Positions 47,031 to 55,214 of a DNA stretch of 64,000 nucleotides are shown one piece after another. The stretch spans positions 1,364,001-1,428,000 of the forward strand of contig NZ_JAUASW010000001.1 in NCBI RefSeq assembly GCF_030345705.1, written 5' to 3'. The notes beneath the pieces were generated by a model that was given only the letters and a program-made list of their open reading frames with translations, searched no databases and was not told where the DNA came from. Source of the DNA: Pelomonas sp. SE-A7 (GTDB lineage: Bacteria > Pseudomonadota > Gammaproteobacteria > Burkholderiales > Burkholderiaceae_C). A program made the position numbers and the translations under genes. How positions within the stretch are numbered: position 1 is the stretch's first letter; every line of letters starts with the position of its first letter.

Positions 47031-48788
47031 TCACTTCTGGATTTGATACTCGGGCGTGGCCATCACCATCAGGAGGGTGGCCAGCACGCGGTTGAGGCGA
47101 CCGCTGTCGGTGGTCGCGGCGATGGTTCCCACGGCTGTCTTGATCGTGGTCAGCGTGGTGAGCGAGAGGCTGGAGGCGGCCAGCAGCAGTGCCCAGCGGT
47201 CCACCAGGGCCGAGGCATCGTTGGCCTGGGTCAGCTCGGCCGTGTAGCTGGGCTTGAGCTCGCCGACGCCGTTCTGTATCAGCGTCTGCATGTAGTTCAG
47301 GTAGCCGGCTACCGTGCTCTCGTTGCAGAGCTGGAACTCGGGCGCGGTCACGCCGTTCGTGCCCAGGGTCGAGTTGGGCGGCACATAGCCGGGCCGGAAG
47401 AAATTGAACACCGAGGGGCTGCGCAAGGGGCTCTGGCCCAGGCGCGAGGCCGGGTCCGAGAGATTGCCCACGTTCCACAGCTCGGTCGGCGAGCTCAGGC
47501 CCACGGTGCGCGCCCATTGCACGAAGCGCTGCACCGGCTCGCGCAGCTTGCCGCTGCCGTCGCCGGTGGGCGCGGTCCTGGCCTCGGTGTCCATCAGCAC
47601 GGCCCTGAGCACGGCCTTGAGGTCGCCGCGCACGCCGCTGCCGTTGTTGTTGAACACCGTGGCCACGCGCTGCACATAGGCCGCACTGGGGTTGGAGCAG
47701 ACGAAGCGCTGGATCAGCTGGCGACCGAAGAACGGGCCGACATTGGCATGGTTGAACAGCGTGTCCAGCGCGGTCTTCAGCGCCGTGGGGCCGTCGGCGG
47801 TGGACGGGATGTCCACGTCCAGCACCTTCTTGGCGCCGGTCGAGAAGCGGCTGGCGATATGGACCATGGGCCGCTTGGCATAGCCGGGGTCGTCGTTCAG
47901 CGGGTTGTCGAATTCCCAGCCGGTGAAGACGCGTGCCAGGTCGGTGATGTTGGTCTGGGTGTAGGTCTCCAGCGGCTTGCCGTTGCCGCCCAGCTTGGGC
48001 GTGCCGTCGATGTTCAGCTGCACCAGGCCAATGGTGAACAGCTGCATCACCTCGCGGGCGTAGTTCTCGTCCGGCACCCGGCCGCTGGCGGCGTCTTCCT
48101 TCTTGTTGCCGCGCATGTTCAGGTAGACGCCCATGGCCGGCGACAGCGTCACCGCGTCCAGCAGCTGGCGGAAGTTGCCGAAGGCATGCTGGTCCAGCCA
48201 GTCCACATAGGCTGCGGTGACGAAGCCGCGCCAGGACACCGGCAGGCCGTTCATCGAGACCACCATGATTTCCGACAGCGCCAGCACCATGCGCTGGCGC
48301 AGCTGGTCGGGCGAAGCGATCAGCTTGCGCCAGATGGTGTTGTCGGCACCGGCGAAGCTGCTGCGGTTGGCCTCGACCGCATAGCCCTTCTCCAGCATCC
48401 AGTCGTAGTGGCCCTGGGTGCGCGCCATCGCGAACTGGGCGTCGAGCCAGGCCGAATAGCCTTGGGCCTGCACCGTGGCGATGTCGGCCGTGCCGGCCGA
48501 GAAGCCGGCCTGGGCCAGGAAGCGCGAGGCCTCCGCGGCGGTCGGCTGGGCGGGGGGTGGCGGAGGAGGTGGTGGAGGCGGAGGGGGCGGGCTGGGCGTG
48601 GGGGTCGGACTGGGCGAGGGGCTGCTGCCCCCGCCTCCGCCACCACCGCAGGCGGTGAGCGCCGCGGCGCCCAGCAAGGCCGGCAACGGCGCGGGTGATA
48701 GCACCCGGGCCTGGGTTTCATCCACCGGCTCGTCGTTCAACAAGGACGGCACGGACTCGATCACGGGTGTCTCACTGCTGCTGCTCAC
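47031..48788 (-). CDS. DUF1800 protein with poly-Gly/poly-Pro leader
   Basis: A 585-residue protein of the DUF1800 family. The GTG at 48788 is chosen because GAGGT lies just upstream. A hydrophobic stretch with a lipobox-like LTAC near residue 47 is followed by seven Gly, a Ser/Pro/Thr run and thirteen Pro in a row, probably a flexible spacer to an outer-membrane or surface domain. DUF1800 features AARFLAQAGF-like (SRFLAQAGFSAG) and the DENYAREVMQLFTIGL motif are clear. Co-transcribed with the DUF1501 gene. Enzymatic role unknown. Confidence 0.88.
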   Translation of the reverse strand: MSSSSETPVIESVPSLLNDEPVDETQARVLSPAPLPALLGAAALTACGGGGGGGSSPSPSPTPTPSPPPPPPPPPPPPPAQPTAAEASRFLAQAGFSAGTADIATVQAQGYSAWLDAQFAMARTQGHYDWMLEKGYAVEANRSSFAGADNTIWRKLIASPDQLRQRMVLALSEIMVVSMNGLPVSWRGFVTAAYVDWLDQHAFGNFRQLLDAVTLSPAMGVYLNMRGNKKEDAASGRVPDENYAREVMQLFTIGLVQLNIDGTPKLGGNGKPLETYTQTNITDLARVFTGWEFDNPLNDDPGYAKRPMVHIASRFSTGAKKVLDVDIPSTADGPTALKTALDTLFNHANVGPFFGRQLIQRFVCSNPSAAYVQRVATVFNNNGSGVRGDLKAVLRAVLMDTEARTAPTGDGSGKLREPVQRFVQWARTVGLSSPTELWNVGNLSDPASRLGQSPLRSPSVFNFFRPGYVPPNSTLGTNGVTAPEFQLCNESTVAGYLNYMQTLIQNGVGELKPSYTAELTQANDASALVDRWALLLAASSLSLTTLTTIKTAVGTIAATTDSGRLNRVLATLLMVMATPEYQIQK

Positions 48789-48898
48789 GGGGCACCTCGG
48801 CTTTGACGACCTGAGGGCCAATGTAAAGCCGAGTTCGCTAAGCGATGCGGCCCGCCCGTAAAGAAATGCAAGAGCCCGTAAGGGATCGCAGCGGCATG

Positions 48899-48923
48899 AA
48901 AAAGGGCCGCGATTGCGGCCCTT
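48899..48923 (-). terminator. Intrinsic terminator after scoB
   Basis: On the minus strand GGGCCGC-AATC-GCGGCCC is followed by TTTTTC. It lies 22 bases after the scoB stop. Confidence 0.9.
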
Positions 48924-48944
48924 CGAGACGGATGCGGCTGCCGA

Positions 48945-49583
48945 TCAGATCAGCGGCACGCCCGTCTTGCTCTGGATGAAGTCGCGGCTCACGCCCTCGG
49001 CCAGCTCGACCAGCTTGAGGCCGGCCGGCGTCACATCCATCACGCCCAGGTCGGTGATGATGCGGTTGACCACGCCCTGTCCGGTCAGCGGCAGCGTGCA
49101 TTGGGCCAGGATCTTCATGTCCTCGCTGCCGTCCTTCTTCTTGGCCACGTGCTCCATCAGCACGATCACGCGCTTGACGCCGGCCACCAGGTCCATGGCA
49201 CCGCCCATGCCCTTGACCATCTTGCCGGGGATCATCCAGTTGGCCAGGTCACCCTGGGCCGTGACCTGCATGGCACCGAGGATGGACAGGTTGATCTTGC
49301 CGCCGCGGATCATGGCGAACGAATCATGGCTGCCGAAGATCGACGAGCCGGCGATGGTGGTCACGGTCTGCTTGCCGGCATTGATCAGGTCGGCATCGAC
49401 CTCGTCCTCGGTCGGGAACGGGCCAATGCCCAGCATGCCGTTCTCGCTCTGCAGCCAGACTTCCTTGTCGGCCGGCACATGGTTGGCCACCAGGGTCGGG
49501 ATGCCGATGCCGAGATTGACGTAGAAGCCGTCCTCGAGTTCCTGCGCGGCGCGGGCCGCCATCTGGTCTTGGGTCCATGCCAT
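48945..49583 (-). CDS. scoB: 3-oxoacid CoA-transferase, subunit B
   Basis: A 212-residue beta subunit transferring CoA between succinyl-CoA and acetoacetate or a related 3-oxoacid. The catalytic glutamate is in the QSENGMLGIGPFP motif, and GIGIPTLVANHVP near the start is typical. Two bases separate it from scoA; a terminator follows. The substrate could also be 3-oxoadipate, which sequence by eye cannot exclude. Confidence 0.93.
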   Translation of the reverse strand: MAWTQDQMAARAAQELEDGFYVNLGIGIPTLVANHVPADKEVWLQSENGMLGIGPFPTEDEVDADLINAGKQTVTTIAGSSIFGSHDSFAMIRGGKINLSILGAMQVTAQGDLANWMIPGKMVKGMGGAMDLVAGVKRVIVLMEHVAKKKDGSEDMKILAQCTLPLTGQGVVNRIITDLGVMDVTPAGLKLVELAEGVSRDFIQSKTGVPLI

Positions 49584-49585
49584 GG

Positions 49586-50293
49586 TCAGCTCCCCTTCTT
49601 CTCGGTGATGGTGCGCTTCTCGATGCGCTTCTCGGGATTCGGGTTGTGCACGATGCGGTGCACATAGATGCCCGGCAGGTGGATCGCGTCCGGGTCCAGC
49701 GTGCCGGTCTCGACGATCTGCTCCACCTCGACCACGGTGATCTTGCCGGCCATGGCGGCGGCCGGGTTGAAGTTGCGCGCGGTGCGGCGGAACACCAGGT
49801 TGCCGCTCTTGTCGGCGATGTGGGCCTTGACCAGCGAGACCTCGGGGTTCAGGGCCCGTTCCATCACATAGGTGGAGCCGTCGAACTCGCGCAGCTCCTT
49901 GCCCTCGGCCACGATGGTGCCGACGCCGGTGCGGGTGAAGAAGGCGGGGATGCCGGCGCCACCGGCGCGCAGCTTCTCGGCCAGCGTGCCCTGGGGCGTG
50001 AATTCCAGCTCCAGCTCGCCGGCCAGGTACTGGCGCTCGAACTCCTTGTTCTCGCCCACGTAGCTGGAGATCATCTTCTTGATCTGGCGGGTCTCCAGCA
50101 GCTGGCCGAGGCCGAAGCCGTCGACGCCGGCGTTGTTGGAGATCACGGTCAGGTTCTTGACGCCGCTGTCGCGCAACGCGGCGATCAGGGCTTCGGGGAT
50201 GCCGCAGAGGCCGAAGCCGCCGACGGCCATCAGCTGGCCGTCGCTGACTATGCCTTCGAGGGCGGCCGCGGCGCTCGGATAGAGCTTGTTCAT
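49586..50293 (-). CDS. scoA: 3-oxoacid CoA-transferase, subunit A
   Basis: A 235-residue alpha subunit. The CoA-transferase glycine loop MAVGGFGLCGIPEALI is at residues 22-37, and FNPAAAMAGKITVVEVE in the latter half is typical of the subunit. First gene of the scoAB operon. 164 bases upstream separate it from a divergent porin-like gene. Confidence 0.93.
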   Translation of the reverse strand: MNKLYPSAAAALEGIVSDGQLMAVGGFGLCGIPEALIAALRDSGVKNLTVISNNAGVDGFGLGQLLETRQIKKMISSYVGENKEFERQYLAGELELEFTPQGTLAEKLRAGGAGIPAFFTRTGVGTIVAEGKELREFDGSTYVMERALNPEVSLVKAHIADKSGNLVFRRTARNFNPAAAMAGKITVVEVEQIVETGTLDPDAIHLPGIYVHRIVHNPNPEKRIEKRTITEKKGS

Positions 50294-50457
50294 GGGCGGG
50301 GTCTCCAGGACTCGAGCGCAGGGGCTCGGGGGGATTGGCGAAACGGCGGCAAGCGTACTACGCAGGGCCGGCCGCGGTCGTTACGTAAATTCGCCTACGG
50401 CGGCTAAAGTCGGGCATCCCGGCCGCCCCTACGCTCTGCCAAATAGGCCCTGCCCAG

Positions 50458-51729
50458 ATGCGCCTGTCGTCCGCCTGTGCCGTACTTTTCAGCCTGAGCC
50501 TGGCCTGCGGCGCCGCCGCCCGCGCCCAGGCCTTGCCGGAGGGCTTGCAGGTCGAGGGCTTCGCCACGCTGGGCGCCTACCGGGTCGACGACCGCGAGGC
50601 CGGCTTTCGGGCCGACCAGCGGGTGCCCGTCGCCGGCACCGGCGGACGCTGGCGCGGCGACGGCGACAGCCAGTTCGGCCTGCAGATGCAGGCGGCCCTG
50701 GGCGCGGAGACCCGCCTGGTCTGGCAGCTGCAAGCCAAGGACGACCCGGCCAGCCGCTGGCGGCCGCGCAGCGAATGGCTGTACCTGGGCTGGGACTTCG
50801 ACGCCAGCAGCAGCTTCAAGCTGGGCCGGGTGCAGGCGCCGGTGTTCCTGCTGTCCGAGACCCGGCCGGTCGGCTTTGCCCAGCTCAATGCCCGGCCCTT
50901 CGACACCATCTACCAGCTCAACCCGACCACCCACCTGGACGGCGCCAGCCTGAGCTGGACCCGCGAGCTGGGCACCGACGACCGCCTGGAGCTGAGCCTG
51001 GCCGCGGGCCGCTCCTTCCTGCCGCTGGCCATAGGCTCGCTGGACATACGCCGGATCGCGGCCCTGTCCCTGGCCTGGCGCCGCGGCGACCTGCTGCTGC
51101 GCCTGGGGCATTCCGGCTACCGGGGCAGCCTCAACTACCCGAGCAACGAAGCCCTGCTGCAGCAGGTCATGAGCGGCAGCACGGCCTGCCTCAATTGCGC
51201 CACCGTGCTGGCCGAGCGCGCTCCCTTCAAGCAGCTGGACCTGAAGCTGAGCAGCCTTTCGATGCAATGGGAGCCGGCCAGCGGCCTGCGCTTGCAGGCC
51301 GAGCTGGCCTTGCGCCACGGCAACACGGTCCATGTACCCGACGTCCGCGGCTGGTACCTGCTGGCCGGCTGGCGCCGCGGCGTGCTGACCCCCTATGCCG
51401 GCCTGGGCGAGCTGCGCTTCCGCGAGCCGCCGCTGGGCCTGCAGACCGCCCCCGGTGCGCCGGCCGCCGCCGCCCTGTTCAACAGCACGCTGGACCTGTT
51501 CCTGCAGGCCCCGCATGACCGCCGGGCGCTGCAGGCCGGCCTGCGCTGGGATCTGGCCGACAAGCTGGCCCTCAAGCTGCAGTGGGAGCGCCAGCAGCAC
51601 ACGCGCAACCACGAGATAGGCAGCAACGGCGGTTCCATCCGCTACCCGCTGGCGCCGCCGCTGGGACCAGGCTCGCACTGGGACGGAAGGCTGCAGGTGC
51701 TGACCGTCAACCTGGACCTGGTGTTCTGA
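50458..51729 (+). CDS. Outer-membrane beta-barrel (porin-like) protein
   Basis: A 423-residue exported protein with signal AVLFSLSLACGAAARAQA. The body is alternating short strands with aromatic girdles, such as EWLYLGWDFDASSSFKLG, and the final residue is Phe after VLTVNLDLV, the sorting signal of outer-membrane barrels. Two cysteines (TACLNCAT) form a CxxC in a loop. It is followed 12 bases later by a periplasmic binding protein, so the two may serve the same solute. No closer family recognised. Confidence 0.8.
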   Translation: MRLSSACAVLFSLSLACGAAARAQALPEGLQVEGFATLGAYRVDDREAGFRADQRVPVAGTGGRWRGDGDSQFGLQMQAALGAETRLVWQLQAKDDPASRWRPRSEWLYLGWDFDASSSFKLGRVQAPVFLLSETRPVGFAQLNARPFDTIYQLNPTTHLDGASLSWTRELGTDDRLELSLAAGRSFLPLAIGSLDIRRIAALSLAWRRGDLLLRLGHSGYRGSLNYPSNEALLQQVMSGSTACLNCATVLAERAPFKQLDLKLSSLSMQWEPASGLRLQAELALRHGNTVHVPDVRGWYLLAGWRRGVLTPYAGLGELRFREPPLGLQTAPGAPAAAALFNSTLDLFLQAPHDRRALQAGLRWDLADKLALKLQWERQQHTRNHEIGSNGGSIRYPLAPPLGPGSHWDGRLQVLTVNLDLVF

Positions 51730-51741
51730 GGACGCAAGCCC

Positions 51742-52839
51742 ATGCGCCCCGCCCTGCTCGCCCTGCTGTCCATGCTGCTCACGCTGCCGCTGCGCGAGGC
51801 CTGGGCGCAGGGCCGCGAGCCCATCCGCTACGCGGTCTCGACCGCCTGGTCCATGCCCTATGGCGAGCTGCGCGACGGCGTGCTGGTCCAGGGCATCAAC
51901 CAGCGCCTGGGCTTGGCCCTGGCCGCCGCCACCCACCGGCCGCTGCAGCCGGTGATGCTGCCGCGGCCCCGGCTCGAAGCCGCGGCCCAGGCCGGTGAAT
52001 ACGACCTGCGCTGCCATGTGCAGCCCGAGTGGACCCGCACGCCGCAGAGCTACCAGTGGAGCGTGCCGCTGTTCGAGCTGACCGATGTGCTGGTCGGCCG
52101 GCCCGGTATCGCCGCGCCTGCGGGACTGGAAGACTTGCAGGCCGGCGCGACCGTGGCCACGGTCACCGGCTACCTGTATCCGCCCATGGAGGCCCGCTTC
52201 GCCGACGGCCGGCTCAGGCGCGACGACGGCTTCAGCGAGGACCGCAGCCTGCGCAAGCTGATGCTGGGCCGCAATGACTATGCCGTGGTCAATTCCCAGG
52301 ACCTGGGCTGGTTCCTCAAGCAGACGCCGGAGGCCCGGCTCGCTCCCTGGCGGCTGCCGGTCCATCGCGGCAACTACCACTGCGCCGTGCCCCTGGGTGG
52401 CCGCATCCCGGCGGCCGAACTGCTCGAGGCCTTGCAGAAGCTGAGGTCCAGCGGCGAGATCGAGCGCATCCTGGCCCAGTACCGCCAGCCCCAGTGGGTG
52501 CTGGTGGTGGCGGCGACCAGCCCGATCCAGTCGCTGGATGGCGATCGGGCCCGCGAGCTGTTCACCGGCCAGACCCGCCAGACGGCCGATGGCCAGGCGG
52601 TCGCCCAGCTGCTGCTGCCCTCGGGCAGCGGCCGCGACGACTTCGTCCAGCGCTATCTGGGTCTGGACCTGGCGCAGTGGCAGCAGCAGTGGTCGCGCCT
52701 GGTGTTCAGCGGCCGCGCCAGGCCGCCGCTGGAGCTCTCGGACCTGGCCGCACTCAAGAACCGATTGCTGGCCCAGCCGCGTGCGCTGGGCGTGCTCGAC
52801 CTGGCCGACGTGGACGAGCGGCTCAGGGTGCTGCACTGA
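51742..52839 (+). CDS. Two-domain binding protein: SBP family 3 fused to short PstS-like domain
   Basis: A 365-residue exported protein with signal LALLSMLLTLPLREAWA. Residues about 25-245 follow the family 3 solute-binding pattern (RYAVSTAWSMPYGELRDG, then the two-lobe alternation). Residues about 251-365 match a separate short domain like that of small PstS-type proteins: SPIQSLDGDRARELFTGQT, RDDFVQRYLG, and WSRLVFSGRARPP. In other genomes the second kind is a free-standing protein next to a porin or sensor. Here it is fused and directly follows a barrel gene. The ligand is unknown. Confidence 0.8.
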   Translation: MRPALLALLSMLLTLPLREAWAQGREPIRYAVSTAWSMPYGELRDGVLVQGINQRLGLALAAATHRPLQPVMLPRPRLEAAAQAGEYDLRCHVQPEWTRTPQSYQWSVPLFELTDVLVGRPGIAAPAGLEDLQAGATVATVTGYLYPPMEARFADGRLRRDDGFSEDRSLRKLMLGRNDYAVVNSQDLGWFLKQTPEARLAPWRLPVHRGNYHCAVPLGGRIPAAELLEALQKLRSSGEIERILAQYRQPQWVLVVAATSPIQSLDGDRARELFTGQTRQTADGQAVAQLLLPSGSGRDDFVQRYLGLDLAQWQQQWSRLVFSGRARPPLELSDLAALKNRLLAQPRALGVLDLADVDERLRVLH

Positions 52840-52862
52840 AGAAGGCCGCTACAGTCGCGCCC

Positions 52863-53267
52863 ATGATGTCGCCCGCCGAACTGCAGCAGAGCATCCCCGC
52901 GATCTTCGCGCCCTGGATCATCGCCATGGACTTCGAGGTGCTGGACACCGGCGAAGACTTCGTGCGCTTGCGCATGCCGGTGCGGCCGGACTATGTGCAC
53001 GTGGGCGGCGTGATGTGCGGCCAGGCGGCCATGGCAGCGGCCGACACGGCCATGGTGCTGGCCCTGGCCAGCAAGCTGGGCGGCTTCAGGCCCATGACCA
53101 CAGTGCAACTGCAGACCAGCTTTCTGCGCCCCATCGCCGGCACATCGTGCACTGTGCGCGCCACCGTGCTGCGCTCGGGCAAGAGCCTGGCCTTCGGTTC
53201 CATCGACATAGAGGACGAGCAAGGCCGGCTGGCCGTGCAGGCCACGACCACCTACGCCCTGCTCTGA
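52863..53267 (+). CDS. PaaI-type hotdog thioesterase
   Basis: A 134-residue single hotdog domain. The catalytic-helix region DYVHVGGVMCGQAAMAAADTAM contains the usual Gly-Gly and Asp. Members hydrolyse acyl-CoA, often aromatic. The family's catalytic Asn/Asp arrangement HVGGVMCG differs from the commoner HNxxGxxHGG and has Cys in place of His. It lies 23 bases after the fusion binding protein and 10 before the PAS regulator. Confidence 0.87.
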   Translation: MMSPAELQQSIPAIFAPWIIAMDFEVLDTGEDFVRLRMPVRPDYVHVGGVMCGQAAMAAADTAMVLALASKLGGFRPMTTVQLQTSFLRPIAGTSCTVRATVLRSGKSLAFGSIDIEDEQGRLAVQATTTYALL

Positions 53268-53277
53268 GCTCAGGCTG

Positions 53278-53823
53278 ATGGACTACCGCCTCGCCTTCGA
53301 CCTCGCCCCCATAGGCCTGATCCTGTCGGAGCAGCGCATCATCCGCGACTGCAACCGCCATGTGCTTGCCATGTTCGGCGCCCAGCGCGAAGACTTGCTG
53401 GGCCGCAGCTTCGAACTGCTCTATCCCTCGTCGGCCGAGTTCCAGCGCACCGGCGAGCGCATAGTCGCCAGCCTTGATGCCCCCGGCTCGGGCGGCTACT
53501 ACGCCGACGACCGCATCATGAAGCGCGCCAACGGCCAGCTGTTCTGGTGCCATGTGACCGGCCGTGCCCTGGACCCGCAGGACCCGCATGCCAACGGCAT
53601 CTGGAGCTTCGAGGACCTGTCCAGCCACCGCCAGCTGACCGCGCCGCTGACCGCCCGCGAACGCGAGATCGCGGCCCTCTTGATCGACGGCCTGACCAGC
53701 AAGCTGATAGGCAAGAAGCTGGGCATCAGCCCGCGCACCGTCGATGTCTACCGGGCACGCTTGATGAAGAAGTACGAGGCGGCAACGACCCCTGAGCTGG
53801 TGCACAAGCTCCTATTGGCTTGA
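53278..53823 (+). CDS. PAS-LuxR transcriptional regulator
   Basis: A 181-residue one-component regulator. A PAS domain occupies residues 1-115 (IGLILSEQRIIRDCNRHVL, then DRIMKRANGQLFWCHVTG), and a LuxR-type HTH occupies 120-181 (LTAREREIAALLIDGLTSKL, GISPRTVDVYRARLMKKY). There is no receiver domain. The PAS cysteines (RDCNRH, FWCHV) might bind haem or another cofactor, but this cannot be told. It ends a four-gene run with the barrel, the binding protein and the thioesterase, and might sense their ligand. Confidence 0.9.
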   Translation: MDYRLAFDLAPIGLILSEQRIIRDCNRHVLAMFGAQREDLLGRSFELLYPSSAEFQRTGERIVASLDAPGSGGYYADDRIMKRANGQLFWCHVTGRALDPQDPHANGIWSFEDLSSHRQLTAPLTAREREIAALLIDGLTSKLIGKKLGISPRTVDVYRARLMKKYEAATTPELVHKLLLA

Positions 53824-53834
53824 ATTTTCGGGCC

Positions 53835-53938
53835 GAGCGCCGGGCCGCTCCCAAGCCGGCCCGCGTGGGCGATGGGCTTGCCGGTCAATCCGGCAAGCAT
53901 CGCCGTCCCCTCGGGGGACCGGCCAAGGTACTCCTTGG
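53835..53938. repeat. Four consecutive hairpins between convergent genes
   Basis: In 104 bases there are four stem-loops: GAGCG/CGCTC at 53835, GCTTGCCGG-TCAAT-CCGGCAAGC at 53876, GTCCCC-TCG-GGGGAC at 53905, and CCAAGG-TACT-CCTTGG at 53923. None has a T tract. The layout looks like a dispersed REP-like element of the kind seen downstream of genes in related genera. Confidence 0.6.
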
Positions 53939-53953
53939 ACGAGGGGCTCCAGT

Positions 53954-55159
53954 TCAGCGTTCCATCTTCACTGCGCGCATTTCGCGGATGAAGAACACGC
54001 CGTCCCACTGCGTAGCCAGGCCATTGCCCTGGCCGCCCGGCAGGCCGTAGTTGAACTCCATGCTGCGGCCCGGCAGGCTGGCCGCGGCCGGCGCCTTGCG
54101 GGCATCGGCAAAGGCGAAGCCCGCACCGGACTCAGCCATCACGGCCTCGACGCTGCGCGGATAGGCCGGCGGTATCTGCTGGCGCTGGCCCGAGGCGAAC
54201 TCGATGAACTCGCCCTGCAGTGCAGTCAGGTTGAGCACGTAGTAGTCGCGGCCCAGCTTCTCGGCCAGCACATTGCCTGCGAAGCGGTGGGTCGCGTCGA
54301 AGCTCACGTTGCGGCCGACATGGATGATGTGGGCCCAGACCACGGCCTTGCGGCCGGGGTGGCGCTGCAGATGCCACAGCACGTTGTCGGCGATCGCATG
54401 GTCGCGCTGGTAGTCGCCGCGCCACAGCGAATCGGCCTGGGCCTGCAGGCCGGCCAGGCTGCGGCACAGCAGTTCGTCATCGGGCTTGGCGCACAGGCTT
54501 TCGCGCAGCGAGCGGGCCACGGCGTCGAAGCGCTGCAGCTCGGCCGGCGCCGGCGCCTGGCGGTCCAGCTTCATCAGCCGCTGGGCATGACGTTCGAACA
54601 GCAGCCAGTCGGCATCGGCCTTGGCATGGGCCTTCAGCGCCGGCAGCAGCTCGCGGCCGCTGGTCCCGCCGGTGAGCTGGCTGTCGATGCCGGCGAGCTT
54701 CAGCGGCTTGGGGCTGCGCGTGGCTTCGTCCAGGTAGCGCAGCAGCCCGCGGCCGGCGTCGCTGTTGGCATACATGTAGAACACATTGCCCGGCGCCAGA
54801 TCGTCCAGCCTGGCACCCCGCTCCATGGCCTCGACCAGGCGGGCGATGTCGAACACGCCGCTCTCCAGCAGCAGCAGGTCGAAGCCCTTGACCTCATGCA
54901 GGTAGCGCAGCAGCCGGGTCTTGAGCTCGAACTCTTCCCGCCCGCCATGCGTCTGCTCGCCCAGGGCCACCACGCGCGCCGCACCCACCGCATCGCCGAA
55001 GGCCTGCAGCTGGGCGTCGCTCAGCGCCGCCGGGCTGGCGGCCGGCATGGCCACCGTGGCCGTGCGAAGCGCCTGCGCCGCCGGATCGGCCATCGCCGGC
55101 CCTGCCAAGGCGGCGCCCAGCAGGGCCGCCGCCATCCATCTCTTGCTTGTCTTTTGCAT
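53954..55159 (-). CDS. Exported erythromycin-esterase-family protein
   Basis: A 401-residue protein with signal RWMAAALLGAALAGPAMA, and the catalytic motif VVALGEQTHGGREEF with the Glu and His of the family, followed by LLLLESGVFDIAR and the later VVWAHIIHVGRNV. Family members in pathogens hydrolyse macrolides, but most relatives have other or unknown substrates, so resistance should not be assumed. The start at 55159 follows AAGGAGGAG. The convergent regulator gene lies beyond a hairpin array. Confidence 0.85.
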   Translation of the reverse strand: MQKTSKRWMAAALLGAALAGPAMADPAAQALRTATVAMPAASPAALSDAQLQAFGDAVGAARVVALGEQTHGGREEFELKTRLLRYLHEVKGFDLLLLESGVFDIARLVEAMERGARLDDLAPGNVFYMYANSDAGRGLLRYLDEATRSPKPLKLAGIDSQLTGGTSGRELLPALKAHAKADADWLLFERHAQRLMKLDRQAPAPAELQRFDAVARSLRESLCAKPDDELLCRSLAGLQAQADSLWRGDYQRDHAIADNVLWHLQRHPGRKAVVWAHIIHVGRNVSFDATHRFAGNVLAEKLGRDYYVLNLTALQGEFIEFASGQRQQIPPAYPRSVEAVMAESGAGFAFADARKAPAAASLPGRSMEFNYGLPGGQGNGLATQWDGVFFIREMRAVKMER

Positions 55160-55214
55160 CCACTCCTCCTTGGGAGCGGCGATGCTAGCGGTACGGCCTA
55201 CCCCTACCGAAAGA

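Noticed and set aside
48545..48660. Poly-purine/pyrimidine run as a regulatory G-quadruplex or microsatellite
   Set aside because: It encodes the Gly and Pro tracts of the DUF1800 protein in frame; coding explains it.
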